From Comamonas endophytica (GTDB lineage Bacteria; Pseudomonadota; Gammaproteobacteria; Burkholderiales; Burkholderiaceae_C): a stretch of DNA of 64,000 nucleotides. The translations under genes were made by a program, and so were the position numbers. The DNA lies in assembly GCF_023634805.2 (NCBI RefSeq), contig NZ_CP106883.1:62001-126000 (forward strand), written 5' to 3'. Under the pieces are notes generated by a model. The model saw only the letters and a list, made by a program, of their open reading frames with translations. It was not told the DNA's origin and did no database searches. The stretch's first letter is position 1. The number at the start of each line of letters is the position of its first letter. Shown here in pieces: positions 61,439 through 64,000 of this stretch.

Positions 61439-61632
61439 CATCTAATTTTCTTTTCGATCGCACCTAGATAGCGCCTTCGTCACTTTCAACTTCTACAGGT
61501 CGTGTACGTTCGGCTTGCAACGGTCGCAACAAATTTTCGGTGAGGACTGACTTTGAAATGAGGCCCATGCTCGTGTGGACCGTACTCCGCATGAGCATGG
61601 CCTCAATCCATAACATGGTGCAGCACAGAAGC

Positions 61633-61655
61633 TATATATATATATATATATATAG
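61633..61655. repeat. TATATA-rich repeat 7
   Basis: The longest pure run, about eleven TA dinucleotides, followed by GATGTATAGCTGC. Confidence 0.7.
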
Positions 61656-61783
61656 ATGTATAGCTGCGGCTTTGCTTTCGGTATATCCCAGCTAAACGAA
61701 TACGCAGAAGCGAACAGTCAAGATGTCTGTGGGTTTCCATACGCGAATTCCGTGGCCGCTGGGACAGTCAGCACCAGAAATAG

Positions 61784-62359
61784 CTAGCTCAGGCCTTTAA
61801 TGGTAAGCATCTCGCGCCAGTGATGTTGCCAGTGCTCGAAAGACTCCACGGCCCATTGCGATGGGCTTGCAGCACCTACATATTTTTCGGTAGCAATAAC
61901 ATCGGCGCAACGCCATAAATCAGCCATGGCAAGTACCGCCGTGAATCTACGTGCAACATAAAACTGAGCGAATAGCAGCTGCTCACCTGATTGACCTAGA
62001 AATTGTTCCGCTCCCAGCTGTGCAAGCGCCTGCAGAAACGGTTCAAAACGCTTTTGAGCGGGGAAAATGCTGCCGCTGCACCAACGGATGAACGTTGCAT
62101 CACTGGGGAACTGAGGTTCAGCGCACAGATCAGCTACTGCATCTTTCAACTTAGCCAGTGACCCCAGACAAGCAAAATGCTGAAAGTGCCTCAACATGGT
62201 TTGACCAGGCTTCGCTGGCGACCCGATCAGCATATTCCTGAAAGAGCCACAGATACCTTGCGAAGCGATCGCTATCCCATTGGTCAGGCTCACTTTAGCC
62301 AGAATCGACATCTGCAACTCTAACCATGCTTTTAATCTGGGAGCCAGGGTCTGCTCCAT
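61784..62359 (-). CDS. Unrecognised protein, second of a pair
   Basis: Encodes 191 aa, helical, with Trp-rich C-terminus (SPSQWAVESFEHWQHHWREM) and a repeated AQLGAEQFLGQSGEQLLFAQ region. No signal, TM or known motif. It follows the gene at 62383 by 23 bp on the same strand and probably shares its transcript. It lies between mrr and rep and could be a plasmid-specific function; I have no function to suggest. Confidence 0.6.
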   Translation of the reverse strand: MEQTLAPRLKAWLELQMSILAKVSLTNGIAIASQGICGSFRNMLIGSPAKPGQTMLRHFQHFACLGSLAKLKDAVADLCAEPQFPSDATFIRWCSGSIFPAQKRFEPFLQALAQLGAEQFLGQSGEQLLFAQFYVARRFTAVLAMADLWRCADVIATEKYVGAASPSQWAVESFEHWQHHWREMLTIKGLS

Positions 62360-62382
62360 TGATTTCGCCCTAGCAAGCTCGT

Positions 62383-62853
62383 CTAAAGCTCCGTGACGCC
62401 AGAAAATTGAAATTGCACCCGTATCCGTGACCTCACTGGCGACATCAGAAAATTGCCAGCGGCAAGGACTGTATTGGCCTTGGCACAGGCTGGCTCAAGC
62501 TCCACGTACGCTTTGGAAAAAGCCGAAAAAGGCTCTGTCTGACCCAGCACGAACCAATTCCAGGCTCCCAATTGCTCGACCTGGCGAAGGGCGGTGTTAT
62601 CACCATCGAGCGCATGCAGCAAGGACTGTGACTGCTGCAATGCCAGTTGATCGCTGGAACCCATTTTCGTGATCATCGCTCTCATTTTCAAAGCATCGGG
62701 AACAGTGTCTTGACGACGCACATTGCGCATCAAAGTCCCAATCCTTGGGCAGTCTTCCAAGTCCCGCCAAGGAACCTCTTCGAGCTTCATTTCCCATTCA
62801 ATGCTCGGAAGGAAAAGGCCAGAGAAGCCAACCTTCGCTGGCCTGCCTTTCAT
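62383..62853 (-). CDS. Unrecognised protein, first of a pair
   Basis: Encodes 156 aa from the ATG at 62853, which has a GAGG ribosome site; the frame also opens farther upstream at 62940. Visible stretches are VGFSGLFLPSIEWEMKLEEV and QLGAWNWFVLGQTEPFSAFS. No known motif. Gene pair with 61784. Gene density and codon use look normal for the plasmid. Confidence 0.6.
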   Translation of the reverse strand: MKGRPAKVGFSGLFLPSIEWEMKLEEVPWRDLEDCPRIGTLMRNVRRQDTVPDALKMRAMITKMGSSDQLALQQSQSLLHALDGDNTALRQVEQLGAWNWFVLGQTEPFSAFSKAYVELEPACAKANTVLAAGNFLMSPVRSRIRVQFQFSGVTEL

Positions 62854-63050
62854 AAACAATGCCCTCAAAAGGATTTCCTTCACAACTGGCCATATAGCCA
62901 ATGAAACCTGCGTGCTGGCTATGCACGAAAGCACGGTCAACCCAGCAGCCTGCCTACATCAGGCTCATCCGAAAGCTCTTCACCAATCCAGCTTACGTGC
63001 GCAGCGAATTTCACCTTCGAGTGTATGCAAGAGACTCACTGGAAAAGCAA

Positions 63051-64000
63051 TCAACTTGAATCTTCACCTTGAGGCGCAACAGCCACAAGCTTGAACAATG
63101 GCAACGAATCACCAACATGCCCAACATCGGGTCCAAACTCCCCAGAAAACAACCGGGGAGGGGTTACCTGATGTACACCAAACTTAACAAACTCAGGAGG
63201 GCGTGCATCGTGCGCCAGCGCAGCGGTAGCCGGTGGCGAAGGTCGTAGGAAGTCATCAATCACGCGCTGGTAAGTGGCCACGGCCTGGCGGGAAAGCTGG
63301 GTCAATCGGGCAATGGCGGTCTGGGTGATCTTTTCGCCTCTGGCGTGCAGGGCGGCGCAGGCGGTGCGCACACTGTCGCCCGTCTTCCTGGTGCGTTCGC
63401 TGTGGGTGCGTTCGGCAGCCAGGCGCTGCCGCTGTACCAAAGAAAGCGAGGGATCGAGCTGCATCACACCGCGATTGCAGCGCCCATCGCCCGTGTAGCG
63501 GTCCCACGTCCAGCGGGCCACACTTTTGACCGTGTAGCGCAGCGCGGAGACGGCCAGGTTGCCCTTGGAAACGCCGGTTTTGGGGTCCAGGAAGCCGCGA
63601 CGCTCGAAATCGTTGATCTGGTGGGCGTAATCTTCGAGACGCCGCGAGAAGGACTCGAAACTGCCCCTGTCTCGCTCGATGTTGACCACGCTATACGCAA
63701 AGAAGCGCAGCTGCTCAAACAGCGTCACTGCACGGGAATGCATCACCGGCAGCAGATCCGGCCCTTTGCTGAACCGCGGCTTCTCGGCGGGGATATCGAA
63801 GTACTCGTGAAGTTCACCCAGGCTGTATTCATGGGGATGCAGCTCTGCGGTATGCCACCAAGCATGGCCTGGAGTTTTGCACACCGGCCCTCCGTGATAG
63901 TCCGGGTCGGCATCCAGCAAGCGCGCCATCTCGCCATAGATGGCCTTCATGTAGCGGATCGGATGCGACCTGGCCTTGGCAGAGGTACAGACGGGATCAA
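63051..64000 (-). CDS. rep: Plasmid replication initiator (replicase/PriCT type), N-terminus outside the window
   Basis: At least 316 codons, open to the right edge of the window, so the start is missing. PVCKTPGHAWWHTAELHPHE and YSLGELHEYFDI match the plasmid replicase core, in which a primase-like Rep domain is followed by a PriCT-type helical domain. A C-terminal HTH (KITQTAIARLTQLSRQAVAT) would bind origin repeats. This identifies the element as a plasmid replicon. Origin iterons, if any, lie outside the window. Confidence 0.8.
   Translation of the reverse strand, partial: DPVCTSAKARSHPIRYMKAIYGEMARLLDADPDYHGGPVCKTPGHAWWHTAELHPHEYSLGELHEYFDIPAEKPRFSKGPDLLPVMHSRAVTLFEQLRFFAYSVVNIERDRGSFESFSRRLEDYAHQINDFERRGFLDPKTGVSKGNLAVSALRYTVKSVARWTWDRYTGDGRCNRGVMQLDPSLSLVQRQRLAAERTHSERTRKTGDSVRTACAALHARGEKITQTAIARLTQLSRQAVATYQRVIDDFLRPSPPATAALAHDARPPEFVKFGVHQVTPPRLFSGEFGPDVGHVGDSLPLFKLVAVAPQGEDSS

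Larger units (their letters stand above)
61237..61783. other. Non-coding region with two TATATA-rich repeats
   Basis: Nearly 550 bp with no supportable gene on either strand. It contains repeats 6 and 7 and otherwise nothing I recognise. Confidence 0.4.

Noticed and set aside
57069..61655. TATATA clusters as a possible CRISPR array
   Set aside because: They are irregularly spaced by hundreds of bases, vary in length and lack constant spacers.
1..64000. tRNA or rRNA genes
   Set aside because: No cloverleaf-like or rRNA-like sequence was noticed on either strand; this was a visual search only.

Overview
The window looks like most of a conjugative resistance plasmid, or a plasmid-like element, from a Burkholderiales-type betaproteobacterium. 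Evidence for a plasmid is the replicase-family Rep gene at the right edge, an oriT-like region, and a near-complete RP4 (IncP)-style Tra1/Trb transfer system. Evidence for the host group is high-GC coding sequence with AT-rich accessory patches, a DUF4148 protein and the type of copper and arsenic genes. I cannot assign a species or an incompatibility group from sequence reading alone.

Layout. (1) 1-6.8 kb is a defence island: a truncated DUF4297/Cap4-like nuclease gene, a divergent HEPN/Toprim-type gene, an IS30-family insertion sequence, and a two-gene SIR2-HerA anti-phage module. (2) 7.2-21 kb is a large copper-resistance island. It opens with a decayed AraC/GATase1 regulator, then a CueR-type promoter, a Cu(I) P-type ATPase and a MerR/CueR regulator with one altered metal ligand. 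A four-helix copper-storage protein, a DUF305 protein, a DUF4148 protein and CopRS follow. Divergently from copRS runs an operon encoding a small periplasmic protein, a TolC-like protein, a multicopper oxidase, a cupredoxin, a DUF411 protein and a CusF-like protein. (3) 21.2-43.4 kb is the conjugation system. The leftward genes are an ArdC-Toprim protein, a lytic transglycosylase, TraF, TraG, TraI and TraJ. After oriT come rightward traK, traL, traM and an HTH gene, then trbBCDE-J-K-L-(small gene)-FGHI. (4) 43.4-46.6 kb holds accessory genes: a DUF4238 gene broken by one in-frame stop, an H-NS-like gene, a small membrane protein, a decayed Tn3-type resolvase and a HigBA-like toxin-antitoxin pair. 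(5) 46.7-57.5 kb is a umuDC locus whose umuC is split by an 8.4-kb transposon. The transposon carries a tyrosine-recombinase pair resembling Tn554 TnpA/TnpB and an arsenic operon (arsR, two unrelated arsenate reductases, arsB, a frameshifted arsH, and an MFS transporter). A degenerate second umuC 3' end follows. (6) 57.5-64 kb holds a Fic-domain protein with an unusual catalytic motif, an Mrr restriction endonuclease, two unrecognised genes, Rep, and seven scattered TATATA-rich repeats.

How the parts fit. The Tra/Trb genes and Rep form the backbone. TraF and TrbC together suggest a cyclised pilin as in RP4. ArdC on the transfer operon and H-NS in the cargo are the kind of functions that help a plasmid enter and settle in a new host. 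The SIR2-HerA module, Mrr and the HEPN/Toprim gene are antiviral or competitor-exclusion cargo. Copper and arsenic genes are selectable cargo. Several genes are recently broken (arsH, the DUF4238 gene, umuC), while the AraC-type regulator, the isochorismatase remnant and the resolvase are older wrecks, so the element has been assembled from several sources.
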